From Candidatus Enterococcus ferrettii (GTDB lineage: Bacteria; Bacillota; Bacilli; Lactobacillales; Enterococcaceae): a stretch of DNA of 64,000 bases. Every line of letters begins with the position of its first letter. The stretch's first letter is position 1. Below the pieces are notes generated by a model that saw only the letters and a program-made list of their open reading frames with translations, was not told the origin of the DNA and searched no databases. Made by a program: the position numbers and the translations under genes. Where the stretch lies: NCBI RefSeq assembly GCF_017377655.1, contig NZ_JAFREL010000047.1:45982-109981 (forward strand). The letters are read 5' to 3'. Below, in pieces: positions 22,830 to 30,425 of the stretch.

Positions 22830-24145
22830 TTGTAATTATTGGAGGGTCCTTTGCTGGGGTACAGGCTGCTCTAGAGATCCGGAAATTGGATAAACACCAA
22901 GAGATCACTATTTATGAAAAAGAAAAGTATTTAGGTTATGTTCCAAATGGTTTGAACCAATTATTGAAAGGGCAAATAGATTCATTGAAGGAAGCCATTC
23001 TATACGATGAAGAAACCTTGAAGTTGCAGCAAATAGATGTCCATTTAGAAAGTGAATGTTTACGGATCAACCCTACATCAAAACAAGTTATTATTCAGCA
23101 ACATGAATATACTAAGACGATTGCTTATGATCACTTAGTTATTGCGATTGGCTCTATTCAACGTCCGTTAGCAGCTGAGCAGGGAGCAAATCTTGTCTAT
23201 CAAACCAAAACACTAAAGGATGCACAACATACATTAGAGAAGTTGCAAGAAGATATTCTTGCAGTTGCTATTTTAGGAGGCGGAATTATAGGTATTGAAT
23301 TGGCTTCCGCACTTCGACAATATAAACCAGAGCTTCAAATTACTATTTTAGAAAAATTTGATCACTTATTAGAATTGGCAGTTGATGAAGTGATCACAGA
23401 AGCTATTGTTAACAAGATGAGTAAAAATAACATTAAGTTCTACACAGGGATAGATGTTGAAGCCATCCAAGGGAACACGGGGGCTGCTTGCATGTGTACG
23501 AACCAAGGGATTTTTGAGTATGATATGATCATCAAGGCACCTAATCTTGAACCTAATCATAAAATCCTTGAGGAAACGATTGCTCTCGACATTGATGGCA
23601 GTAGTGTAGTAAACGAACGCTTTCAGGCGGAAAATTCAATTTATGTACTAGGTGATCTTCTCCGCTTACCTTTAATGCCAATAAGTGAGAAATTTTATAT
23701 GCCGTTGATTAATAACTCAGTTCGAACGGCTATGGTTGCAGCTCATGACATCAGTGGAAAAAATATCTTGAAATTCGAAAGTACAAAAACAAATGTTTTT
23801 GCAGCCTTTGGTCTGACGATTGTTCGTAGTGGCGCTCAAACACGTAACGAACGGTTTATTACGTATAGTATTAACAAGTCTAGTGGTGTTTACTCATTGC
23901 ACAGTGAAGGGTCTGCGAAGATTTATACTGTCATTTTTGTTCATGAAGACACTAATGAAATTTTAGGTATACAAGCGGCTTCAGAAGCAGATATCAGTTC
24001 GTTTGCTAATCTTTTTTCAGTAATCGTTCGTGGTAAAATGACAGTTGAAGAATTAGCTACTCATGACTTTTTCTTTCACGCGGCCTACGCTTCACATGTC
24101 ACGCATTTTTTGAATGAGATTGCTTTAGATCATCTGACTAAATAG
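22826..24145 (+). CDS. FAD/NAD-dependent oxidoreductase of the NADH oxidase/CoA-disulfide reductase family, lacking the redox cysteine
   Basis: The 439-residue product has the FAD-binding motif IIGGSFAGVQAALEI at the N-terminus, an NAD-binding glycine motif AILGGGIIGIELASAL near residue 150, the FAD loop SIYVLGDLLRLP near 270, and the C-terminal dimerisation domain. In NADH oxidase and CoA-disulfide reductase a Cys near residue 42 (SCG) is essential; here the aligned stretch is GYVPNG with no Cys. It therefore may make H2O2, act on another acceptor, or be a sensor. It is coupled to the Mga-like regulator gene. Confidence 0.85.
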   Translation: MIVIIGGSFAGVQAALEIRKLDKHQEITIYEKEKYLGYVPNGLNQLLKGQIDSLKEAILYDEETLKLQQIDVHLESECLRINPTSKQVIIQQHEYTKTIAYDHLVIAIGSIQRPLAAEQGANLVYQTKTLKDAQHTLEKLQEDILAVAILGGGIIGIELASALRQYKPELQITILEKFDHLLELAVDEVITEAIVNKMSKNNIKFYTGIDVEAIQGNTGAACMCTNQGIFEYDMIIKAPNLEPNHKILEETIALDIDGSSVVNERFQAENSIYVLGDLLRLPLMPISEKFYMPLINNSVRTAMVAAHDISGKNILKFESTKTNVFAAFGLTIVRSGAQTRNERFITYSINKSSGVYSLHSEGSAKIYTVIFVHEDTNEILGIQAASEADISSFANLFSVIVRGKMTVEELATHDFFFHAAYASHVTHFLNEIALDHLTK

Positions 24146-24146
24146 A

Positions 24147-24182
24147 AAAGCGCTAGTACCAAAAATTGTACTAGCGTTTTTT
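24147..24182. terminator. Bidirectional terminator between flavoprotein and dNTPase genes
   Basis: CGCTAGTAC and GTACTAGCG form a 9-bp stem flanked by AAAA and TTTTTT. It lies between convergent genes and overlaps the end of the dNTPase gene. Confidence 0.87.
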
Positions 24183-25535
24183 CATATTTAATAATTTGCC
24201 ATTACGAATGTAACTAGCGAACTCGGTATAATCATCATCAAAAAGATTAGCGTTATTAGGACTAATCTGAGTCATTTCCTTAGGATAATAAAAACGCGCA
24301 TCCCCCTGACCTTGACCTGCTAAGGCAGCCACCAGATGGCTGGCCTGGGATAATTCTACTAATGTACCATCAGACTGCATGATTTCTATTTGTGTACGAT
24401 GGTGGTCAAGCTCAGGTCGGTAAAAATCGTAAGGTAAGTCATAACTGGAATTAATCGCCGTGTAATATCTTGCATTAAAACCCACTTTTTCAACGAGTTC
24501 GCGCATTTTACTTAACAGTGGATTATCTGGTGTGTCAATAGCCACGGATTTCAAAGGTTTTCTATTTAAAAATCGCTGGGCTAAATCACTCAAAATGACA
24601 TCCTTCTCATCGCTCCACTGAGCAAAATAAGTATTCAAAACTCCATCATCAAGTTTCAAATAATCCTCTAGAGTAAAAGATTGATTCAAAAACGGAAGCA
24701 ATAATTGCGAATGATAAGCGAAAATCTCAGGAGTATTCTGACTTAATTCATGAGCACGATCCAGCAAATGCTCTAAAATGACTTCCATACCTCGCGAAAC
24801 GCTATGAAAATAGACCTGTACATACATTTGATAGCGACTGACAATATAATCTTCAACCGCATGCATCCCGTTCATTGAAAAAGCAATTCCCCCCTCATAA
24901 GGACGAATCACTCGTAGAATACGGGTTAGATCAAAGGTTCCATACTCCGTACCTGTATAATAAGCATCTCGCAGTAAATAATCCATCCGATCAGCATCAA
25001 TTTGGCTGGAAATCATTTGAACTACCTGCGGATTACTGTAGGTCTTGGTAATGACACTTGCAACTTTCTCTGGGAAACCTTCTTCCACATTATTCAAAAT
25101 TTGGAAAACTTCCGTTTCTGGGGAAGTAATAATAGCAACAGTCAAGGCTTCGTGATCTGTATGAAAAATGTGTTCAAAGGTGTGAGAATAAGGGCCGTGT
25201 CCAATATCATGGAGTAAGGCTGCACATAGAGCAACTATGCGATGAGAGTCATCCCAACCATCCTTGCCTAATTTTTCAATTGGATAATTTCGTTTGAAAA
25301 TATCGCAAATTCTGCGAGTAATCTCATAGACACCCAACGAATGTGAAAAGCGACTATGTTCAGCTCCGTGAAAAGTATAGGAAGAGGTTCCCAGCTGCTT
25401 GATTCGTCGCAGTCTTTGTACTTCACGAGAATTGATTAAATCTAAAATAACTTGATGCTGAACATGAATGTAATTATGGACAGGATCACGGAAAACTTTT
25501 TCCATAGGTAATAATTGATTTTTATAACTCGTCAT
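24171..25535 (-). CDS. HD-domain dNTP triphosphohydrolase (EF1143/YwfO family)
   Basis: The 454-residue product has the HD-domain metal ligands: SRFSHSLGVYEI with His65, ALLHDIGHGPYSHTFE with His109-Asp110, and QIDADRMDYLLRDA with the last Asp. The closest characterised relative known to me is Enterococcus faecalis EF1143, an allosteric tetrameric dNTPase that releases triphosphate. It would adjust the dNTP pool. AGGAGG lies six bases before ATG 25535. The start overlaps the end of lipL by 14 bases, and in Bacillus ywfO lies near ywfL (lipL), so the pairing is old. Confidence 0.9.
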   Translation of the reverse strand: MTSYKNQLLPMEKVFRDPVHNYIHVQHQVILDLINSREVQRLRRIKQLGTSSYTFHGAEHSRFSHSLGVYEITRRICDIFKRNYPIEKLGKDGWDDSHRIVALCAALLHDIGHGPYSHTFEHIFHTDHEALTVAIITSPETEVFQILNNVEEGFPEKVASVITKTYSNPQVVQMISSQIDADRMDYLLRDAYYTGTEYGTFDLTRILRVIRPYEGGIAFSMNGMHAVEDYIVSRYQMYVQVYFHSVSRGMEVILEHLLDRAHELSQNTPEIFAYHSQLLLPFLNQSFTLEDYLKLDDGVLNTYFAQWSDEKDVILSDLAQRFLNRKPLKSVAIDTPDNPLLSKMRELVEKVGFNARYYTAINSSYDLPYDFYRPELDHHRTQIEIMQSDGTLVELSQASHLVAALAGQGQGDARFYYPKEMTQISPNNANLFDDDYTEFASYIRNGKLLNMKKR

Positions 25536-26337
25536 GAAAATCCTCCTGAATGTTAAGGTTTCTTTGGTGCATATTTTTTAATCGCTGTTGATATTCATCC
25601 GTTTGATAAAATGCTGTAAGACGATTGGTTTCATTGTTGAAATCAGTACCCTTTAGTAACTGCTGTTTAACTTCGCTGATAGTTAACTCTTCATTAAATA
25701 CGTCGGCAAGAGTGGTCATACTGTAAGGATTAACGGCAGGGTAACCTAAGGTGCCAAATTCATCTAGCCCAGCTTGGTAGAATGACCGAACTAATTCTCC
25801 TCGCTGTATTTGATCACCGGAAATACTTAGATACATCATAATTGCAACACCCTCTTTTACCCTGCGCTGTGCAATACCTGCAATCTTTTTGTTTTCTATT
25901 GAGAGATCAAATTTTCCAGGACAATAAGAATCGGAAACTTCTCCAGCTATAATCTTGGCAGATTTTCCATAAACGGTACGATTTAACCAATCAAGCATTG
26001 TTTGATAGCCGTCATCAATTGACAAAGAGTTGATCGTTTGTTTTGGGAGAATTAAGGAAACATTCAAGACACCTGAATCGCTCACAACACCTAATCCCCC
26101 AGAATTTCGTAACAAAGGGTAATAGCCAGCTTCCCGGATGCTCTTTAGCCCCCGGTCGAGATGCGATACTCGACTATCTTTCATTCCTAAGATGAGGGTT
26201 TGTGAAAGCTGCCAAAAATGGATAATCGGCTGATTATTCTCACCAGAATAGGTAGTCAGAACATCGGTTAAGGCAAAAGGGCTGAAATGATTCTCGTGGG
26301 AAATCATCTTTTGATCGAACAGCAGGGCAGTTTTCAT
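25522..26337 (-). CDS. lipL: Octanoyl-[GcvH]:protein N-octanoyltransferase LipL-like
   Basis: The 271-residue product belongs to the BPL/LplA/LipB fold. The stretch SYCPGKFDLSI near residue 138 has the nucleophilic Cys of LipL/LipM, and KKIAGIAQRRVKEG follows, while the N-terminal RNSGGLGVVSDSGVLNVS matches the lipoyl-group pocket. LipL moves octanoyl or lipoyl groups from GcvH to the E2 subunits of dehydrogenases. Confusion with a lipoate ligase is possible, but the Cys favours a transferase. ATG 26337 is one codon after a TTG; AGGAAG lies five bases before it. Confidence 0.85.
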   Translation of the reverse strand: MKTALLFDQKMISHENHFSPFALTDVLTTYSGENNQPIIHFWQLSQTLILGMKDSRVSHLDRGLKSIREAGYYPLLRNSGGLGVVSDSGVLNVSLILPKQTINSLSIDDGYQTMLDWLNRTVYGKSAKIIAGEVSDSYCPGKFDLSIENKKIAGIAQRRVKEGVAIMMYLSISGDQIQRGELVRSFYQAGLDEFGTLGYPAVNPYSMTTLADVFNEELTISEVKQQLLKGTDFNNETNRLTAFYQTDEYQQRLKNMHQRNLNIQEDFHDEL

Positions 26338-26477
26338 CAAATCTTCCTTTCAAACAGTATCTGATACAAGTATAAACAAAAAAGTTCGTTTCGCGTAGTG
26401 TAAGCTACCAAAATAAAGCAAGTAGTTGACAAAAAAAATAAAACCGTGAAAAATAGAAGTGAAAGGGGCGAGACTCT

Positions 26478-26912
26478 GTGAATATTAAAGGCGGATTTCC
26501 AGCTAAGATAAAATTGCAAACGAAAGTAACACAGAACAATGAGGTCGAAGAATTTGTCTTTGATTTGTTCGGTCAGGTTGTTCAGATGGGGAGCACATTG
26601 TACATACGTTATAAAGAAGTACAGTCTGATGGCAGTGAGGTGCCAGTAACAATGAAGATCACACCCGATTCCCGCATACAATTAATCCGTTCAGGCGAGA
26701 TGCGTTTGCGAATGAAATTTGGGTATCGTGAAAAAATAGAAACTAGTTATAAGACACCCTATGGCATGATCGCAATTACGACTGATACACACAAATTGCA
26801 CGTCAGTCTAAAAGATCGACCTTTTTCTGGAATTGTAACGATTGATTACTCTCTTTCAATGCATAATGAAAAAGTCGGTGATTACAATTTGATTTTAGAA
26901 TTTACCACTTAA
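26478..26912 (+). CDS. DUF1934 (YwiB-like) calycin-type protein
   Basis: The 144-residue product is rich in beta strands (EEFVFDLFGQVVQMGSTLYIRY, MKITPDSRIQLIRSGEMRLRM, FGYREKIETSYKTPYG) and ends in VGDYNLILEF, the DUF1934 pattern. Its function is not established. The start is GTG 26478 preceded by AAAGGGG. In Firmicutes it usually precedes rpoE or argS, as here, with rpoE 73 bases downstream. Confidence 0.82.
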   Translation: MNIKGGFPAKIKLQTKVTQNNEVEEFVFDLFGQVVQMGSTLYIRYKEVQSDGSEVPVTMKITPDSRIQLIRSGEMRLRMKFGYREKIETSYKTPYGMIAITTDTHKLHVSLKDRPFSGIVTIDYSLSMHNEKVGDYNLILEFTT

Positions 26913-26925
26913 AATGAAGAAAGGT

Positions 26926-26954
26926 TTGCTTTTTAGTCAGTGATTTTGTATGAT
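26926..26954 (+). promoter_or_regulatory. Sigma-A promoter of rpoE
   Basis: TTGCTT (26926-26931) and TATGAT (26949-26954) are separated by 17 bp. Transcription would begin near 26961, about 25 bases before the rpoE start. Confidence 0.65.
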
Positions 26955-26985
26955 AAGGAGTAGACTTTGAAAGGACGTGTCATAC

Positions 26986-27591
26986 TTGGAACTTAGTGTT
27001 TTTGATGGTTTAATTAAAGATGAATTGTCAATGATTGAAGTGGCACACGCAATCCTGGAAGAACGCGGCGAGGTAATGGATTTTTCAGATTTAGTAAATC
27101 AAATCCAAACATACCTTGGCAAGTCAGACAGCGAGATTCGTGATGCATTAGCCCAATTTTATACAGATTTGAATATTGATGGAAGCTTCATTTCTCTTGG
27201 AGATAATCGTTGGGGATTGCGTTCATGGTACGCTATCGATTCAATTGATGAAGAAGTAAATCATGGATTAGATGAAGAAGATGAAGAAACACCACGTCGT
27301 AAGAAACGTAAAAGAGTCAACGCCTTCATTAATGGTGATGACGATGCAATTGATTACAACGACGACGATCCTGAAGATACTGATTTGATCGATGACGATG
27401 AAGAAGATATTGATGATGATGACGACGATGACGATGATGAAATCGCAGCATACAATTCTGATCTACAAGAAATTGGTGCCGATGAAAACACCGACGACGA
27501 AGAAGTTGTTCCTGGCGGAATCGAAGATGATCTAAGCGTTATTGATGACGACGATGATGATTTTGATGATGACGACGATGATGAAGAGTAG
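26986..27591 (+). CDS. rpoE: DNA-directed RNA polymerase delta subunit
   Basis: The 201-residue product has the folded N-terminal HARE-HTH domain (about 1-85; [20 protein letters not shown], then [11 protein letters not shown]) and a disordered C-terminal tail made almost wholly of Asp and Glu. Delta displaces nucleic acid from RNA polymerase and aids recycling in Gram-positive bacteria. TTG 26986 was chosen because AAAGGA lies ten bases before it, while a GTG three codons upstream would leave one base, and relatives begin MELxVF. The tail is longer in Asp than usual, encoded by GAT/GAC repeats that could be length-variable. Confidence 0.93.
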   Translation: MELSVFDGLIKDELSMIEVAHAILEERGEVMDFSDLVNQIQTYLGKSDSEIRDALAQFYTDLNIDGSFISLGDNRWGLRSWYAIDSIDEEVNHGLDEEDEETPRRKKRKRVNAFINGDDDAIDYNDDDPEDTDLIDDDEEDIDDDDDDDDDEIAAYNSDLQEIGADENTDDEEVVPGGIEDDLSVIDDDDDDFDDDDDDEE

Positions 27592-27612
27592 GCATAGAGC
27601 CTGCTCTTTTTT
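27586..27612 (+). terminator. Terminator of rpoE
   Basis: GAGTAGGC and GCCTGCTC pair (one G-U) around ATAGA and are followed by TTTTTT. The stem contains the rpoE stop codon. Confidence 0.8.
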
Positions 27613-27635
27613 AGTCGGATTTATAATTTTATAAA

Positions 27636-27662
27636 TAAAAAAAGAGCTACCCAGCTCTCTCA
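27636..27662 (-). terminator. Terminator of the tRNA-Arg gene (minus strand)
   Basis: On the minus strand GAGAGCT and AGCTCT pair around GGGT and are followed by TTTTTTT. It lies about 90 bases downstream of the tRNA 3' end. Confidence 0.7.
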
Positions 27663-27705
27663 AAATTAGTACTCAATTATATGCTGCTTGTTAAACAAAA
27701 GCATT

Positions 27706-27734
27706 TTGTCAAAACTTGTAAATTCATGTATACT
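27706..27734 (+). promoter_or_regulatory. Strong sigma-A promoter, plus strand, probably for rpoN
   Basis: TTGTCA (27706-27711) and TATACT (27729-27734) are 17 bp apart. A transcript would begin near 27741, run antisense through the whole tRNA-Arg gene, and reach rpoN at 27877. Confidence 0.65.
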
Positions 27735-27751
27735 TAAAACTGCTTAAAAGA

Positions 27752-27823
27752 CGCGCCCTGAGGGAATCGAACCCCCGTCTCAAGAACCGGAATCTTACGT
27801 GATATCCACTACACTAAGGGCGC
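27752..27823 (-). tRNA. tRNA-Arg (anticodon CCG)
   Basis: Read on the minus strand, the acceptor stem GCGCCCT pairs with AGGGCGC, the D arm contains AGTGGAT, the anticodon stem TAAGA/TCTTG encloses the loop TTCCGGT with anticodon CCG, and the T arm has GGGGGTTCGATTCCC, with TTCGATT. It would read CGG codons. CCA is not encoded. Length is 72 bases. Confidence 0.93.
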
Positions 27824-27836
27824 AGCAACGATTATT

Positions 27837-27864
27837 AGTTTAGCACATTATCTAAAAAAAACAA
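27837..27864 (-). promoter_or_regulatory. Candidate promoter of tRNA-Arg
   Basis: On the minus strand TTGTTT (27864-27859) and TAAACT (27842-27837) are 16 bp apart, and TGC precedes the -10 box as an extended element. Start would fall close to 27830, a few bases before the tRNA. Confidence 0.5.
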
Positions 27865-27876
27865 GGGGAAATTACA

Positions 27877-29178
27877 ATGAAGTTTCAACAAGGTTATTCG
27901 CAAGCGCAACAACAGACACAGAAGCTGGCTATGACGCAAAAGCTTCAACAAGCTATTCAAATGCTACAATTCAATACCGAAGAGCTGCGGGACTACGTTG
28001 AGACGATTTCTTTAGAAAATCCATTAATTGAGGTAGTAGCACCAAAAATCCGCAGTGATCTGACTATGATGGGTGATCGTTCTGACAAATCTGATTTTAT
28101 TGGGCAAATTCCTGATCAGTACGAATCACTGTTTGAATATTTAATTAATCAAGTGCATCTTAACTATCGTGATACTTTTTTACGGAGAATTATACTGGTG
28201 TTAGTTGAGTATGTAGATATAAACGGCTACTTGAAGGTTGATGAAGAAGAAATTAAGCAAGAAATGGGAGCGACCGATATCCAGTTCTTAGATGCTCTGA
28301 CACTGCTTCAGCAGTTGGACCCGCCTGGCGTAGGTTCTAGAGACCTAAGAGAATGTTTGATGCTTCAGACCGAACGAGATGATTATGCTCCAGACTTGGC
28401 TTACCTACTATTAGAAGAAGCTTTTGAAAAAATCGCAAACCACCGTTTTGAGCAGTTGGGCAAGGAATATAATTTAACGATGGTTCAGGTGCAGGAAATT
28501 ATCGACTACATCCGGTCTTTGAACCCATTTCCTGGTGCTGGTTTTGGGGAAAGTGTTCCAGACTTTATTATTCCTGATCTCACATTAATACGTAAAGAGG
28601 ATAAATTGGACGTTCTTTCCAATAAAAGAGGGCAGCTGCGACTAAATTTTAACGAGAATTATTTTACTCGTTTAGAAAAACAAGCTGATTCTGAAACCAA
28701 AGACTATCTAAAAGAAAAGCTGCAGCAATATGAATGGTTGAAGCGCACTATTGGCCAGCGTAAGGATACCATTTTAGAAGTAGGCAGACTAATTGTGAAA
28801 TATCAGAAACCTTTCTTTTTAGAGAAGAAGGGTGCACTTAAACCATTGATGTTGAAGGATATAGCCAAAGAACTGGAAGTACATGAGTCAACTATTAGCA
28901 GAGCTGTAAATGGAAAGTACATTGAAACTGATTTCGGTGTATTTGAACTAAGAGGTTTTTTTGTGAATAAAATCAGTGACGAAGATACTTCGGCGGATGA
29001 GGTAAAGCAGTTAATCAAACAATTTATTGATGATGAGAACAAAAATAAACCTTTGTCTGACCAAAAAATTGCTGATATGTTAAAAACGAATGGGCAGAAA
29101 GTGTCCCGAAGAACAGTTGCTAAATACCGAGAAGCACTAGGAATCGCAAGTTCATCTAAACGAAAACGATTTGACTAA
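27877..29178 (+). CDS. rpoN: RNA polymerase sigma-54 factor
   Basis: The 433-residue product has region I (Gln-rich, TQKLAMTQKLQQAIQMLQF), a core-binding region around 90-280, and the DNA-binding domain with an HTH (AKELEVHESTISRAVNGKY) and the RpoN box near the C-terminus (SRRTVAKYRE, in place of ARRTVAKYRE). Sigma-54 needs an AAA+ activator; in enterococci these are LevR-type activators of PTS operons such as mannose uptake. No activator lies in the window. AAGGGGA precedes the ATG. Confidence 0.95.
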   Translation: MKFQQGYSQAQQQTQKLAMTQKLQQAIQMLQFNTEELRDYVETISLENPLIEVVAPKIRSDLTMMGDRSDKSDFIGQIPDQYESLFEYLINQVHLNYRDTFLRRIILVLVEYVDINGYLKVDEEEIKQEMGATDIQFLDALTLLQQLDPPGVGSRDLRECLMLQTERDDYAPDLAYLLLEEAFEKIANHRFEQLGKEYNLTMVQVQEIIDYIRSLNPFPGAGFGESVPDFIIPDLTLIRKEDKLDVLSNKRGQLRLNFNENYFTRLEKQADSETKDYLKEKLQQYEWLKRTIGQRKDTILEVGRLIVKYQKPFFLEKKGALKPLMLKDIAKELEVHESTISRAVNGKYIETDFGVFELRGFFVNKISDEDTSADEVKQLIKQFIDDENKNKPLSDQKIADMLKTNGQKVSRRTVAKYREALGIASSSKRKRFD

Positions 29179-29203
29179 GCCAAGAAAAAAATCTTGGCTT
29201 TTC
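29177..29203 (+). terminator. Terminator of rpoN
   Basis: AAGCCAAGA and TCTTGGCTT form a 9-bp stem around six A, followed by TTCCCTT. It ends just before the -35 box of the cggR promoter. Confidence 0.78.
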
Positions 29204-29205
29204 CC

Positions 29206-29234
29206 TTGCTTGTTAGGCATAAAACTGGTAAAAT
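29206..29234 (+). promoter_or_regulatory. Sigma-A promoter of cggR-gap
   Basis: TTGCTT (29206-29211) and TAAAAT (29229-29234) are 17 bp apart, with TGG before the -10 box as an extended element. The CggR operator lies 63 bases downstream of the -10 box. Confidence 0.7.
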
Positions 29235-29241
29235 TTGCAAT

Positions 29242-29288
29242 GTAAGGTTTGAGATTGAAAAAATCAAGTATAGAACTTACTTTTTTTT
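29242..29288 (+). promoter_or_regulatory. 5'-end hairpin and T-run in the cggR leader
   Basis: GTAAG(G)TT at 29242-29249 pairs with AACTTAC at 29274-29280 and is followed at once by eight T; inside, TTGA-AAAAA-TCAA forms a second stem. It would lie at the very 5' end of the transcript. It could be a weak terminator or a protective 5' hairpin. Confidence 0.45.
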
Positions 29289-29296
29289 ACTATTCA

Positions 29297-29332
29297 TGGG
29301 TCGCTAAAAGTCTATGAGGGACTTAAGGAGTC
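29297..29332 (+). promoter_or_regulatory. CggR operator
   Basis: The Bacillus subtilis operator is two copies of CGGGAC-N6-TGTC separated by N4. Here the sequence reads TGGGTC-N6-AGTC-N4-AGGGAC-N6-AGTC, with the same spacing throughout, between the promoter and cggR. CggR bound here blocks elongation; fructose-1,6-bisphosphate relieves it. The 3' end lies just before the cggR ribosome site. Confidence 0.8.
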
Positions 29333-29348
29333 CAATGGAGGGAATCCT

Positions 29349-30386
29349 TTGTTATCTGAAATCAGAGTTCTTGAAGCTATTGCCCCTGATGTGTTGAATA
29401 CGGTGAAAAGAAGATATCGGGTATTACAGAATATTTTCTGGATGCAACCAATTGGGCGAAGAAACCTTGCTGAGTCGTTAAGCTTAACAGAACGTGTGTT
29501 GCGTGGGGAGACTGATTTTTTAAGAGATCAGCGTTTAATTGAAACCAACAAAAGCGGAATGTCCTTAACGGAAAGAGGGAAAGACATCTTACAGCAGTTG
29601 GATCTGTTAATGGACCAATTTACTGGGATGGACCAGTTAGAGAAGCAGCTAGCTTCGATGTTCAACATTGATCGATGTCTCATCGTTTCTGGTGACAGTG
29701 ATGAACAACCGAAAGTCAATGGAGATTTCGGAGAACTTGTCAACGAAGCCTTGCATCGTCAATTACCTGATGGTAGAAATGTTATTGCCGTTATGGGTGG
29801 TACAACAATGGCTGAGATTGCTCGACATATTACGCCACTTGAAACAAATAACCGTAAGAATTTATTCGTACCTGCGCGAGGTGGGATTGGAGAGTCAGTT
29901 TCCATTCAAGCCAACTCAATCAGTGCGGTTATGGCAGCTAATGCAAAAGGCAATCATCGAGTGTTGTATGTACCAGAACAGCTAAGTCAGGAAGCGTATC
30001 ACACTTTGTTGAAAGAACCATCTATTATGGATGTTCTCGCAACAATTAAGCAGGCAAATTGTGTCGTTCACAGTATTGGACGAGCCCTGCATATGGCAGC
30101 CCGACGAAAAATGCTGGAAGAAGAGATTGTCTCTTTAAGACAACATAAAGCAGTAGCGGAATCATTTGGTTACTTTTTTGATGAAAGTGGACAGATCGTT
30201 TATCGAGCTTCCCGGATTGGGTTAACACTTGAAGATGTCCAGAAGATTCCAATTGTTTTAGCAGTTGCTGGAGGGAAATCTAAAGCCAAAGCAATTATGG
30301 CTTATATGAAAAATGCTCCAAAACAAACGTGGTTCATCACCGATGAAGCCGCAGCAAACGAGATTTTAAAAGGGGCAACCCTTTAA
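29349..30386 (+). CDS. cggR: Central glycolytic genes regulator (SorC family)
   Basis: The 345-residue product has an N-terminal winged helix (NLAESLSLTERVLRGETDFL near 45) and a C-terminal sugar-phosphate-binding SorC domain (VIAVMGGTTMAEIARHI; VPARGGIGESVSIQANSI). It represses the glycolytic operon and is released by fructose-1,6-bisphosphate. The start is TTG 29349 after GGAGGGAATCCT. It directly precedes gap, the usual arrangement in Firmicutes, and an operator lies upstream, so it regulates itself as well. Confidence 0.94.
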   Translation: MLSEIRVLEAIAPDVLNTVKRRYRVLQNIFWMQPIGRRNLAESLSLTERVLRGETDFLRDQRLIETNKSGMSLTERGKDILQQLDLLMDQFTGMDQLEKQLASMFNIDRCLIVSGDSDEQPKVNGDFGELVNEALHRQLPDGRNVIAVMGGTTMAEIARHITPLETNNRKNLFVPARGGIGESVSIQANSISAVMAANAKGNHRVLYVPEQLSQEAYHTLLKEPSIMDVLATIKQANCVVHSIGRALHMAARRKMLEEEIVSLRQHKAVAESFGYFFDESGQIVYRASRIGLTLEDVQKIPIVLAVAGGKSKAKAIMAYMKNAPKQTWFITDEAAANEILKGATL

Positions 30387-30425
30387 AATAAATATTTTTC
30401 TAATTCCATAAGGAGGAATTTTTAA

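Noticed and set aside
27280..27591. GAT/GAC-rich stretch considered as a DNA repeat array or CRISPR
   Set aside because: It is in frame and encodes the acidic tail of RpoE; there are no spacers or fixed repeat units.
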